NCBI GenBank assembly: GCA_018882645.1
Contig: VERM01000025.1
Location: 1 to 10,672 of the forward strand
DNA: 10,672 nt
Reading direction: 5' to 3'
Source: Ferruginibacter sp.
GTDB taxonomy: Bacteria > Bacteroidota > Bacteroidia > Chitinophagales > Chitinophagaceae
A program made the translations under genes and the position numbers. Of the stretch, positions 1 to 7,759 are shown one piece after another. The notes under the pieces are model-generated. The model did no database searches. It was not told the origin of the DNA and saw nothing but the letters and a program-made list of their open reading frames with translations. Numbering within the stretch: the stretch's first letter is position 1; each line of letters opens with the position of its first letter.

Positions 1-599
1 TATTTGCGGATGAAGCATATCGAGAATTTTGTTATGAAGGTACCCATACCAGTGCTATGCATTTGAAAGGAGCGGAGCAAAATGTTATATTGATGGACAC
101 CATCAGTAAAAGATACAGTGCTTGCGGCGGAAGAATCGGAGCACTGGTAACAAAAAATAAAGATGTATTGAATGCAGCCTTAAAGTTTGCTCAGGCCAGA
201 CTCAGTCCGCCCTATTATGCTCAACTGCTGGGTGAAGCTGCCATTGATTTGCCGGATAATTATTTTGATACAACCAAAGCAGAGTATAAATTAAGAAGAG
301 ATACTATCGTAAAAAGATTAAATGCCATGCCTGAGGTTTTCTGCCCAAATCCCGGAGGTGCTTTTTATGCAATGGCACGGTTACCCATAGACGACGCAGA
401 TAAATTTTGTCAGTGGCTGCTGGAATCCTTTTCTTATAACGGATCTACAATTATGCTGGCTCCTGCAACAGGATTCTACAGCACCCCAGGTGCCGGTAAG
501 GATGAAGTACGGCTTGCATATGTATTAAACGTTGAGGCCATTCATCAGGCAATGGATTGCCTAGATATGGCATTGAAGCAATACCCGGGCAGAAAATAA
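1..599 (+). CDS. PLP-dependent class I/II aminotransferase, C-terminal part (5' end outside window)
   Basis: Fold-type I aminotransferase of the aspartate-aminotransferase-like group; it would transfer an amino group between an amino acid and a 2-oxo acid in the cytoplasm, with the exact substrate unknown. The reading frame is already open at base 3 (FADEAYREF, the conserved Asp/Tyr cofactor-contact region), so the real start lies upstream; the Met codon at 57 is internal. The motif TISKRYSACGGRIG contains the Schiff-base lysine (codon 108-110), and GGRIG follows as in AspC-type enzymes. Near the C-terminus, DEVRLAYVLN carries the arginine (codon 510-512) that normally binds the substrate alpha-carboxylate, and NPGGAFYAM precedes the small domain. 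The frame ends at TAA 597-599, 17 nt from the stop of the convergent peptidase gene. Family assignment is firm; substrate is not. Confidence 0.9.
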   Translation, partial: FADEAYREFCYEGTHTSAMHLKGAEQNVILMDTISKRYSACGGRIGALVTKNKDVLNAALKFAQARLSPPYYAQLLGEAAIDLPDNYFDTTKAEYKLRRDTIVKRLNAMPEVFCPNPGGAFYAMARLPIDDADKFCQWLLESFSYNGSTIMLAPATGFYSTPGAGKDEVRLAYVLNVEAIHQAMDCLDMALKQYPGRK

Positions 600-616
600 G
601 AAAATCATTGGTCGAT

Positions 617-2797
617 TTATTTTGCGCCTGCAGGACAGTTGGCTCTGATAAAATCAGAATAGAGTTTAGAAAGATGCTCTCTGGTTCCGTTACCTTCAGA
701 AATGCTGTGTGTTCTGTTGGGATAAGACATGAATTGAAATTGTTTATTGTATTTTATCAACTCGTTGATCAAGCCCTCTGCATTGCTATAGTGAACATTA
801 TCATCCCCTGTGCCATGAACCAATAATAATTTCCCTTTTAGTCCCTTCGCATGCGTAACAGCAGAACCCTTTATAAAGTCATCCATATTTTCCTGAGGAA
901 GCCCCATATATCTTTCCGTGTAAATATTGTCGTAATAAAGCAAATTCGTAATCGGGGCAATTGAAACGCCTGCTTTGAATAAGTCCGGGTTTTGAAACAT
1001 CAGGTTCAATGTAGACGAACCACCACCGCTCCAGCCCCATACCACCGTGCGATCCTTATCCACATAAGGCAATTCCAAAATTCTCTTGAAACCCTTTGCC
1101 ATATCTCTGATGTTGATTTGTCCATTTTTCCTGTATATTGCTTTGCGCCACTTGGCTCCCTTCAGAGAGGGTGTGCCTCTGTTGTCAATTCCTACCTGAA
1201 TATACCCTTCTGCACTTAAACTGCCGTCGTATAAAAAATTATCATGATTGCCATATTCATCCTTAACGGTTGAAGCGGCCGGCTCTCCGTATACATAAAA
1301 AACGACTGGATATTTTTTTTGTGGATTAAAATTCAATGGTTTATTGATCCATGCATCCAGCTCAATATTTTCATCTGTAGTGAGCTTAAGATAATTTACA
1401 TTCATATTGTTGTCTGTAACAGCAGATTTTTCTATGCCTGCAGATGATTTTAACGCCTTACCGTCGGGGAAACCAACCCACTCCTCAACAGGTGGTGTTT
1501 TGTAATTGCTGAAACTGTGTTTGGCAAACCTGGCAAATGGTGAAATATCATAGGTATGCGTTCCCTTCAATGACTGATTGGGCAACAATTCAAGATCATT
1601 TTTGCTTTGTTTGGCATCAATATTCATTTTCACCCGATATAAATAAAGCTGTGTGGCATTATCAGGAGAAGCAGAGAAGTAAACATAATTGTTCTTTTCA
1701 TCTATGGCCTTTATTTCATCTATATCATAGTTGCCCTTTGTGAGCAATACAATATTATTGCCATCTCTGCTGATTTTATAGATGTGACGCCAGCCATCTT
1801 TTTCACTTACCCATAAAAAATCTTTTCCTCCGTTGATCCAGTTCCAGCCTGCAGGATTACTGGTGTTTAAGTCTACCCATGCATCATCATTTTCGGCCCA
1901 GAATGTAGCAGTACTGCCATCATTGGCATTACAATAAATCAGTTTGCTTTCCTGCTGTTTCCGGTCCAGTTGCTGAACAATAAGCTCATTGGAGCCACTC
2001 CATTCCATTCTGGGAATATAATACTGAGACGGATCTCCCTCCAACCGCATCCATTTGAGTGTTACGTTTGAAAGAGTAATTACGCCGATTCTGGCAGGCG
2101 AGGGAGATTGACCAACTTTGGGATATTCAACAGGAATGACTCTGGAATAAACGGAATCGGTATTGTTGATCATATAAAAGTCCCTTATTTTATTAGCATC
2201 GATCTGCCAGAATGCGATTTGTTTTCCGTCCGGACTCCACCTGAAACCATCTCTGCATCCAAATTCTTCTTCATATACCCAATCAAATGTACCATTGATC
2301 ATTTTTCGTGTACCGTCCGACGTTAGTTGCCTTACAACCACAGCATCTAGATCTTCGTAATAAATATTGCGATTGCTTACATAAGCTACTTTTTTTCCGT
2401 CCGGAGAAAATTTGGCAAACATCAGTGATTGAGCAGGAAGTCCCTGACCTAACTTCCGCAGCGATTTTTTTGAAATATCCAAAACCCAGTAATCTCCCTT
2501 TGTTTTGTAGCGCCATACTTTGGCAGTATTGACAAACAAAAGAATTTTGTTATTGTCGGAACTAAAGCTAAATGACTGAGGATTTAAAGCCACGTTTGTA
2601 CCGGCAGGAATCAACTGCTCCTTTTTAACGACTACCACTTCAGCCTTAGTAACCGGATCTATTTTAATCAAATTGCCACTGCTCCAGGAATAAAAACCTA
2701 AACCATCTTTAGTCCAGTTGATCCCACTGTTCTGCGCTTGAATGCTAATTGTGATAAAGATGAGAATCACCCATAAATACCCTTTAAAATTATTCAT
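617..2797 (-). CDS. S9 family dipeptidyl-peptidase IV-like serine peptidase, exported
   Basis: 726-residue prolyl-oligopeptidase-family protease, about the usual length for bacterial DPP-IV, expected to remove N-terminal dipeptides (X-Pro or X-Ala) from peptides in the periplasm or at the surface. A signal peptide is visible at residues 1-22 (hydrophobic YLWVILIFITISI, then QAQ). Residues 30-450 look like the beta-propeller, with repeated FSPDGKK/WSPDGKQ blades. DWVYEEEF at 172-179 matches the DPP-IV double-Glu motif that anchors the substrate amino terminus. The alpha/beta-hydrolase domain carries the nucleophile motif GWSGGG (Ser590), HGTGDDNVH (Asp665) and NRTHSI (His697), a complete triad. 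Textbook DPP-IV has GWSYGG, so the Tyr after Ser is Gly here. Start ATG 2797-2795 directly precedes the signal peptide. The gene is divergent from trmD and probably monocistronic. The symbol dpp4 would be reasonable, but I leave it blank because exopeptidase specificity is inferred. Confidence 0.93.
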   Translation of the reverse strand: MNNFKGYLWVILIFITISIQAQNSGINWTKDGLGFYSWSSGNLIKIDPVTKAEVVVVKKEQLIPAGTNVALNPQSFSFSSDNNKILLFVNTAKVWRYKTKGDYWVLDISKKSLRKLGQGLPAQSLMFAKFSPDGKKVAYVSNRNIYYEDLDAVVVRQLTSDGTRKMINGTFDWVYEEEFGCRDGFRWSPDGKQIAFWQIDANKIRDFYMINNTDSVYSRVIPVEYPKVGQSPSPARIGVITLSNVTLKWMRLEGDPSQYYIPRMEWSGSNELIVQQLDRKQQESKLIYCNANDGSTATFWAENDDAWVDLNTSNPAGWNWINGGKDFLWVSEKDGWRHIYKISRDGNNIVLLTKGNYDIDEIKAIDEKNNYVYFSASPDNATQLYLYRVKMNIDAKQSKNDLELLPNQSLKGTHTYDISPFARFAKHSFSNYKTPPVEEWVGFPDGKALKSSAGIEKSAVTDNNMNVNYLKLTTDENIELDAWINKPLNFNPQKKYPVVFYVYGEPAASTVKDEYGNHDNFLYDGSLSAEGYIQVGIDNRGTPSLKGAKWRKAIYRKNGQINIRDMAKGFKRILELPYVDKDRTVVWGWSGGGSSTLNLMFQNPDLFKAGVSIAPITNLLYYDNIYTERYMGLPQENMDDFIKGSAVTHAKGLKGKLLLVHGTGDDNVHYSNAEGLINELIKYNKQFQFMSYPNRTHSISEGNGTREHLSKLYSDFIRANCPAGAK

Positions 2798-2815
2798 ATC
2801 TTCTGATTTAATGTG

Positions 2816-2842
2816 CTAAAATAAAGAATATCAACAACCCAA
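2816..2842 (-). promoter_or_regulatory. Weak candidate promoter for the DPP-IV-like gene
   Basis: On the minus strand, TATTTTAG (2823 to 2816) is one mismatch from the TAnnTTTG -7 consensus, and a TTG (2842 to 2840) lies 16 nt upstream of it at a plausible -33 position. It would leave an untranslated leader of roughly 10-15 nt before the ATG at 2797. The spacer is AT-rich, so a chance match is quite possible. Confidence 0.22.
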
Positions 2843-2867
2843 TTCATGTAAAAAGTAAAAAGAAACA

Positions 2868-2875
2868 TAATTTTG
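2868..2875 (+). promoter_or_regulatory. Candidate Bacteroidota -7 box for trmD
   Basis: TAATTTTG fits the Bacteroidota sigma-ABfr -7 consensus TAnnTTTG exactly and ends 5 nt before the trmD ATG. Transcription normally begins a few bases after this box, so the transcript would be leaderless or nearly so. I do not see a good -33 TTTG at the expected distance upstream (the region is A-rich), so this is a motif match only. Confidence 0.4.
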
Positions 2876-2880
2876 TATGA

Positions 2881-3561
2881 ATGGCATTACACATAGATAT
2901 TGTTTCAGTGGTTCCCGATTTGCTGAAAAGTCCTTTTGATCATTCTATAATGAAAAGAGCCAGAGAAAAAGGCTTATTGAAAGTGAACGTAATCAATCTC
3001 AGAGATTATACCAATTATGCAAGATTGCAAGTAGATGATTATCCATTCGGAGGTGGAGCTGGTATGGTTTTGATGATAGAGCCACTGGTAAATGCACTGG
3101 AAAGTCTGCAGGCCACCAAAAGCTATGATGAGATCATATACCTCAGCCCTGATGGCGAAACATTTAATCAGAAAACAGCCAATGCACTTTCTCTAAAAAA
3201 CAACCTTCTGCTAATCTGCGGGCATTACAAAGGAATTGACCAGCGGTTCAGAGATCAATTCATCACCAAAGAAATATCAATAGGAGATTATGTATTGAGC
3301 GGAGGAGAACTTGCCGCTGCTGTGTTGGTGGATTCCTTAGGGAGACTGATTCCCGGTGTGCTCAATGATGAATCTTCTGCATTATCGGATTCATTTCAGG
3401 ACAATTTACTGGCACCCCCGGTGTACACAAGACCTGAAAACTTTCGCGGATGGAAGGTGCCGGAAATTTTGCTCAGCGGCAATCATAAAAAAATTGAGGA
3501 GTGGAGACAGGAACAGTCGCTGGAACGCACAAAGGAAAAAAGACCTGATTTACTTGATTAA
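2881..3561 (+). CDS. trmD: tRNA (guanine-N1-)-methyltransferase TrmD
   Basis: SPOUT-class methyltransferase that makes m1G37 in tRNAs reading CNN codons, preventing +1 frameshifting; it acts as a cytoplasmic homodimer using S-adenosylmethionine. The 226-residue protein has the family signatures in order: DIVSVVP near the N-terminus, [13 protein letters not shown] (52-64), YLSPDG (87-92), [13 protein letters not shown] (111-123) and the trefoil-knot SAM segment [11 protein letters not shown] (134-144). It ends with the short C-terminal domain ([27 protein letters not shown]-like end). Asp170 (SALSDSF) and Arg155 align by eye with the catalytic Asp169 and Arg154 of E. coli TrmD. The start is well fixed: the in-frame codon just upstream (2878-2880) is TGA. 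The usual partners rpsP, rimM and rplS are absent nearby. The stop overlaps that of the convergent methyltransferase gene. Confidence 0.97.
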   Translation: MALHIDIVSVVPDLLKSPFDHSIMKRAREKGLLKVNVINLRDYTNYARLQVDDYPFGGGAGMVLMIEPLVNALESLQATKSYDEIIYLSPDGETFNQKTANALSLKNNLLLICGHYKGIDQRFRDQFITKEISIGDYVLSGGELAAAVLVDSLGRLIPGVLNDESSALSDSFQDNLLAPPVYTRPENFRGWKVPEILLSGNHKKIEEWRQEQSLERTKEKRPDLLD

Positions 3562-4214
3562 TTCTTTTTTATCCATACATACTCAGCAAAACCAAGGATA
3601 TCCCAGAAAATATTAGCCTGTAATTTTTTACCTCTTATCCAATATGAAAGAATCCGGAAAGGCATCGCCAAAATAAACCAGAGATTTCTCCTGGTACCAC
3701 TTTTCAGAACTTTACAATCCAATTGATTGAACAGCAAATACAACTCATTGACCGAGTAAACCCGCACATGCGTAGGATCATCTTTAAAATTTAATGTGCC
3801 GTACATGGAAGGAAGCTTGGTACTCTTGACACCTGGATATTCAATATACATGTATCCTCCGGATTTCAGCTTGGGCAACAGAGATTTGATCACGTCATCT
3901 CCATTATGCAAATGCTCTATCACATGAACCATCCAGATACCGTCAAAATAATTATCAGGAATAATACCCATCTCAAGCTTGGTCAGGTCGAGCTCATAAA
4001 AAGAATGCATCAAAGCAAAATCCTCTTCGTTGTTATTGTAATTGCGTTCAAGATCTACACCATGATATTCGCAATGAGGAAAAACGGATTTTATTTTGGA
4101 GGCCGAATGATTGCCGGCACCAATATCCAGCAAACGAAACGGAACGTTTCCGAATGATCTCTTCAGAAAGGATATTTTGGATACAAATCCTGATACAAAG
4201 ACTTTCAATCGCAT
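3558..4214 (-). CDS. Class I SAM-dependent methyltransferase (Methyltransf_23/11-like)
   Basis: Predicted soluble Rossmann-fold methyltransferase of unknown substrate. Numbered from ATG 4214-4212 (218 residues), it shows motif I LLDIGAGN (28-35), the acidic end of strand 2 in GVDLE (52-56), the post-I/motif II region [13 protein letters not shown] with the HVIEHL signature (97-102), then [23 protein letters not shown] (145-154) is typical of methyltransferases often found in polysaccharide or cell-envelope clusters, though no such cluster is visible here. The reading frame stays open up to a TTG at 4220-4218 that would add two residues, but the ATG at 4214 is preferred: the two extra codons add nothing conserved and ATG starts dominate. 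The C-terminal 40 residues are hydrophobic and aromatic ([15 protein letters not shown]). The stop TAA (3560-3558) overlaps the trmD stop. Confidence 0.85.
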   Translation of the reverse strand: MRLKVFVSGFVSKISFLKRSFGNVPFRLLDIGAGNHSASKIKSVFPHCEYHGVDLERNYNNNEEDFALMHSFYELDLTKLEMGIIPDNYFDGIWMVHVIEHLHNGDDVIKSLLPKLKSGGYMYIEYPGVKSTKLPSMYGTLNFKDDPTHVRVYSVNELYLLFNQLDCKVLKSGTRRNLWFILAMPFRILSYWIRGKKLQANIFWDILGFAEYVWIKKN

Positions 4215-4291
4215 ACGCAAAGATAATTATTCATTTGCCTTAACCGAAGGATTAAAGATTTTTAAGTAAATTGTAGATTAAGAAACAGACA

Positions 4292-5929
4292 ATGACATCA
4301 TTTACCATCACCGGAAACATAGTCGACATAACTACCAGAAATATTTATTTTGGCGAGATTAGGGTAACAGATGACAAAATCAGTGAAATAAAAAAAACAG
4401 ATGCTGAAAGACCGGACAATAATTACATTATTCCGGGATTCATTGACAGTCACGTACATATTGAAAGTTCCATGCTTGTACCTTCTGAATTTGCAAGGCT
4501 TGCAGTGGTTCATGGTACCGTTGGCACCATCAGCGACCCCCATGAAATAGCGAACGTATGCGGTATGGAGGGTGTTATGTTTATGATCAACAACAGCATG
4601 ACGGTTCCTTTCAAATGTACATTTGGCGCACCAAGTTGTGTTCCGGCTACTGTTTTTGAAACCGCCGGCGCGGTCATAAGTTCTGATGACGTGGATGAAT
4701 TATTACAGATGAATCAGATTAAATATCTGAGTGAGATGATGAACTTTCCCGGCGTTCTTCTTGAAGATGAAGAAGTTTTTAAAAAAATTGACTCTGCTAA
4801 AAAATACAATAAACCTATAGACGGACATGCTCCCGGCCTGAGAGGCGAGAATGCAAAAAAGTACATTGATGCAGGAATGAGCACCGATCATGAATGTTTT
4901 ACCAAAGAAGAGGCGCTAGACAAACTTGGCTATGGAATGAAAATCCTCATCAGAGAAGGCAGTGCCGCAAAAAATTTTGATGCGCTGATTGATTTACTGC
5001 ATGATTATCCGTATGATATCATGTTTTGCAGCGATGACAAACATCCCGACAGTCTGGTGGCAGGTCATATCAATGAATTATGCGCCAGAGCAGTAAAAAG
5101 AGGCATTGATGTTTTCAATGTACTTCAAGCAGCATGCATCAACCCCGTAAAACATTACAAAATGAATGTAGGATTATTGAATACCGGAGATGATGCGGAT
5201 TTCGTTGTCATAAAAAATTTGCAGGAATTTGAAGTTTTGCAAACTTACATCAATGGCCTACTGGTTGCCGAAAATGGAAAATCATTAATAAATACAGAAG
5301 AAGCAACTGCCATCAATCAATTTGATTGTAAAGAAAAAAATATAAATGATTTCATTTTCTATTTCAATGGAGAAAAAGAAATAACGGTCATTGAGGCATT
5401 AGACGGGCAACTGATTACCAATAAAATCATCACATACCCTACAGTTGAAAATCATTCCATTGTCAGTGATACGGAAAGGGATATCCTTAAAATAGTTGTG
5501 GTAAACAGATATCATGATGCCCCTGTGGCGAAGGCCTTCATTCACAATATTGGATTGAAAAAAGGCGCTATCGCATCCTCTGTTGCCCATGACAGCCACA
5601 ATATTGTTGCCGTAGGAACAAATGATGACGATTTGATGAGAGCAGTTAATCTTATCATCAGAAATGGAGGTGGAATTTCGGCAGTGAATGATATAAGTGA
5701 AAAAGTACTGGCCTTGCCTGTCGCCGGGCTGATGAGCACTGAAAATGGATATAATGTTGCAAATGCTTACACAGCCATTGATACATTCGTGAAGGATGAA
5801 CTGGGAAGTCATCTCAGCGCTCCCTTCATGACTTTGTCATTTATGGCTTTGCTGGTCATTCCACATGTAAAACTCAGCGATAAAGGATTATTTGACGGAG
5901 ATCATTTTTCTTTTATTTACAATCATTGA
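4292..5929 (+). CDS. ade: Adenine deaminase
   Basis: Metal-dependent amidohydrolase of the AdeC/Ade family converting adenine to hypoxanthine plus ammonia in purine salvage. The 545-residue protein is slightly shorter than the E. coli and Bacillus enzymes (about 575-590), mostly at the N-terminus. The amidohydrolase barrel starts with [14 protein letters not shown]; His54 and His56 form the first metal-binding HxH. The family blocks [15 protein letters not shown] (79-93), SEMMNFPGV with Glu148, DGHAPGL with His179, STDHE with His200, REGSAAKN, and CSDDKHPD with Asp248 all match the E. coli layout. The adenine-deaminase-specific C-terminal domain is present, with [22 protein letters not shown] (429-442) and MSTENGYNV. 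Start ATG follows an AT-rich spacer without a Shine-Dalgarno sequence. Next downstream is upp, another salvage gene, after 76 nt. Confidence 0.95.
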   Translation: MTSFTITGNIVDITTRNIYFGEIRVTDDKISEIKKTDAERPDNNYIIPGFIDSHVHIESSMLVPSEFARLAVVHGTVGTISDPHEIANVCGMEGVMFMINNSMTVPFKCTFGAPSCVPATVFETAGAVISSDDVDELLQMNQIKYLSEMMNFPGVLLEDEEVFKKIDSAKKYNKPIDGHAPGLRGENAKKYIDAGMSTDHECFTKEEALDKLGYGMKILIREGSAAKNFDALIDLLHDYPYDIMFCSDDKHPDSLVAGHINELCARAVKRGIDVFNVLQAACINPVKHYKMNVGLLNTGDDADFVVIKNLQEFEVLQTYINGLLVAENGKSLINTEEATAINQFDCKEKNINDFIFYFNGEKEITVIEALDGQLITNKIITYPTVENHSIVSDTERDILKIVVVNRYHDAPVAKAFIHNIGLKKGAIASSVAHDSHNIVAVGTNDDDLMRAVNLIIRNGGGISAVNDISEKVLALPVAGLMSTENGYNVANAYTAIDTFVKDELGSHLSAPFMTLSFMALLVIPHVKLSDKGLFDGDHFSFIYNH

Positions 5930-6005
5930 CAATTCATTGCTATATTCGTATGTTAATTTATTTTTCAAATGCAGCATCTCCTGCTATTTCAATTAATGCG
6001 TAATT

Positions 6006-6656
6006 ATGGTACATGATTTGAGTGCGAAACATTCTCTGGTTAGCAATTGGGTAAGTGAAATCAGAAACATTGACATTCAAAAGAACAGGCTTCAGTTCAG
6101 ACGAAATCTGGAAAGAATTGCTGAGGTGATAGGTTATGAGATCAGTAAAGAATTGGAATCTGTGGAAATGGAGATCAAAACACCTTTGGGTACTTCCAAA
6201 TGTAAAGTGCTGAAAGATCAACCGGTATTGGCCACAGTATTAAGAGCCGGACTTTCCATGCATAATGGTTTGCTCAACTATTTTGACAAGGCTGATAATG
6301 CTTTTCTGAGTGCATATCGAAAACATCATCCAGATGGAAGCTTTGAGATTTGTATGGAATATATGAGTTGCCCCCCATTAGATGGCAGAGTAGTGATCAT
6401 TAGCGACCCGATGTTGGCAACAGGTGCCTCTTTGGTTAAATCCATACAACATCTGAAAGAAGCCGGTTCAATTAAAGAAGTACATATTGTTTGCGCCATA
6501 GCCTGTACTGATGGTATCAATTTTGTGCTGAAGGCAGAACCAAATGTTCACATTTGGTGCGGAGCCATAGACAATGAACTTACCTCTAAAGGATACATTG
6601 TACCCGGACTGGGCGATGCCGGTGATTTGGCCTACGGTTCCAAAATGCAGAATTAA
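6006..6656 (+). CDS. upp: Uracil phosphoribosyltransferase
   Basis: Type I phosphoribosyltransferase producing UMP and pyrophosphate from uracil and PRPP; cytoplasmic pyrimidine salvage. The 216 residues match the usual length (about 208-217). Seen in order: an N-terminal hood region with RNIDIQKNRLQFRRNLERI (the family usually has a T-x-x-x-FR pattern here), VLRAGLSMHNGLL (78-90), the PRPP loop VVIISDPMLATGAS (129-142), and the uracil-binding C-terminal segment GYIVPGLGDAGDLAYG (196-211). The last Gly of the PRPP loop (DPMLATGGS in E. coli) is Ala here, a position I believe varies in Bacteroidota. ATG 6006 is the only good start; an in-frame TAA lies at 5994-5996. The spacer before it holds TATATTCG (5941-5948), one mismatch from the -7 consensus, so upp may have its own promoter rather than depending on ade. 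Confidence 0.96.
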   Translation: MVHDLSAKHSLVSNWVSEIRNIDIQKNRLQFRRNLERIAEVIGYEISKELESVEMEIKTPLGTSKCKVLKDQPVLATVLRAGLSMHNGLLNYFDKADNAFLSAYRKHHPDGSFEICMEYMSCPPLDGRVVIISDPMLATGASLVKSIQHLKEAGSIKEVHIVCAIACTDGINFVLKAEPNVHIWCGAIDNELTSKGYIVPGLGDAGDLAYGSKMQN

Positions 6657-6667
6657 CACTATTTTGT

Positions 6668-6675
6668 TATCTTTA
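6668..6675 (+). promoter_or_regulatory. Weak candidate -7 box before the PorP/SprF gene
   Basis: TATCTTTA is one mismatch from TAnnTTTG and ends 4 nt before the ATG at 6680, the same geometry as the box before trmD. No clear -33 element is visible inside the end of upp, and read-through from upp is equally likely given the 23 nt gap. Confidence 0.22.
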
Positions 6676-6679
6676 CACA

Positions 6680-7705
6680 ATGAGGAGAAAACACTTAATC
6701 CTGCTGAGTTTGATGTTGATTTCGGGAAAATGTTTTTCTCAGGATCCTCATTTTTCTCAGTTCTTCGCCTCACCTCTTACATTGAATCCAGCCTATACCG
6801 GTAAATTTGATGGATTATGGAGAGTGGCTGCAAATCACAGAGATCAATGGCCAACAATCCCCAAAGCATACGTTACCACCAGCGCATCATTCGATTTTCC
6901 CATATTGCAAAAATACATACCTGAGGGTGATGTATTTGGTGTGGGCGTCTCTGCATTAACGGATGCAAGTGCCAGTAACATACTGAAACTCAACTATGGC
7001 TCCCTGGCAGTTTCATACCATAAATCACTTGATGAAAACAGCTACAATACCATTGGTGTTGGATTTCAGGGTACATATTCAAGTATGACGCTGGATATCA
7101 CGAGGCTGACATTCGAAGATGAACTCAGACAAAATGGTTTTGCGCAGGGCACTTCTGGAGAATATACCGGAAGCAATCCGCTGACCGGCAGATTGAATAA
7201 TGGCAATTACTTTGAAGGCAATGCAGGCATCCTTTTTTCAGGATCAACCAATGGCGAGAACAACTATTATCTGGGTGTTTCGATGTATCATATCACCCAA
7301 CCCAGGGTAAGTTTCAAAGATATCAGCTGGTATCTCAATAACAGACTGACTATTCACGGAGGTGGATCATTCCCACTATCTGAATCAATCGGAGTAAACT
7401 TTTCCATCATCAACCAAAGCCAAAACAAAGCCAGCGAAACTGTTCTGGGAGGTGCTGTATCTATAAATGCGAATGGGGACAAAGTCAACCCTACCAATGT
7501 ATATGTTGGAAGTTGGTTGAGATTGAACGATGCATTTATTCCTTACATTGGTCTTGAATTCAACAACTTTAGAATTGGGGCAAGCTATGACATCAACACC
7601 AGCAGTCTGAAAACAGGCACTTCAAGCAGAGGAGGATCTGAATTTTCTCTGATCTATATCAAACGACCCCCCGAAAGCAAAGGTATTCCTTGTCCTAGAT
7701 TTTAA
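6680..7705 (+). CDS. PorP/SprF family type IX secretion system-associated outer-membrane protein
   Basis: 341-residue protein of the PorP/SprF family: predicted outer-membrane beta-barrels that work with the type IX secretion/gliding machinery, often helping a particular C-terminal-domain adhesin reach the surface. Seen: a basic start MRRK, a hydrophobic signal core LILLSLMLISG, and probable signal peptidase cleavage after residue 21 (CFSQ/DP). Next come the family hallmarks DPHFSQFFASPLTLNPAYTG (22-41) and WRVAANHRDQWP, alternating beta-strand sequence with NxYxGVSxxHITQP-like text (YYLGVSMYHITQP), and the terminal segment ending CPRF with an aromatic last residue as in many outer-membrane barrels. 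Cys18 is not in a proper lipobox because Lys precedes it. No porKLMN or sprA/sprE gene and no large CTD adhesin lies in the window, so this is one of the scattered paralogues common in this phylum. It starts 23 nt after upp. Confidence 0.9.
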   Translation: MRRKHLILLSLMLISGKCFSQDPHFSQFFASPLTLNPAYTGKFDGLWRVAANHRDQWPTIPKAYVTTSASFDFPILQKYIPEGDVFGVGVSALTDASASNILKLNYGSLAVSYHKSLDENSYNTIGVGFQGTYSSMTLDITRLTFEDELRQNGFAQGTSGEYTGSNPLTGRLNNGNYFEGNAGILFSGSTNGENNYYLGVSMYHITQPRVSFKDISWYLNNRLTIHGGGSFPLSESIGVNFSIINQSQNKASETVLGGAVSINANGDKVNPTNVYVGSWLRLNDAFIPYIGLEFNNFRIGASYDINTSSLKTGTSSRGGSEFSLIYIKRPPESKGIPCPRF

Positions 7706-7759
7706 TTGTTTTACAATTCTCATCTATTTATCACCCTGTAGAATATTTTTTCAGACGTA

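Noticed and set aside
557..826. 89-codon plus-strand frame overlapping the aminotransferase end and the peptidase 3' end
   Set aside because: Overlaps two genuine genes in other frames and shows no family signature.
4215..4220. TTG start two codons upstream of the methyltransferase ATG
   Set aside because: It adds only two residues with no conservation argument; the ATG at 4214 is the simpler start.
5399..5812. 137-codon open frame antisense to the C-terminal domain of adenine deaminase
   Set aside because: Fully inside a conserved gene; its translation is rich in Cys, His and Ile with no motif, as expected of an antisense shadow.
5973..5985. AGCA-TCTCC-TGCT small inverted repeat in the ade-upp spacer
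   Set aside because: A 4-bp stem with no flanking support is expected by chance.
5958..6221. Minus-strand frame running from the ade-upp spacer into upp
   Set aside because: Antisense to the conserved upp N-terminus; no motif.
7704..7718. AATTGT-TTT-ACAATT hairpin at the PorP/SprF stop, considered as a terminator
   Set aside because: The 6-bp stem is almost all A-T and is not followed by a T tract; too weak to call.
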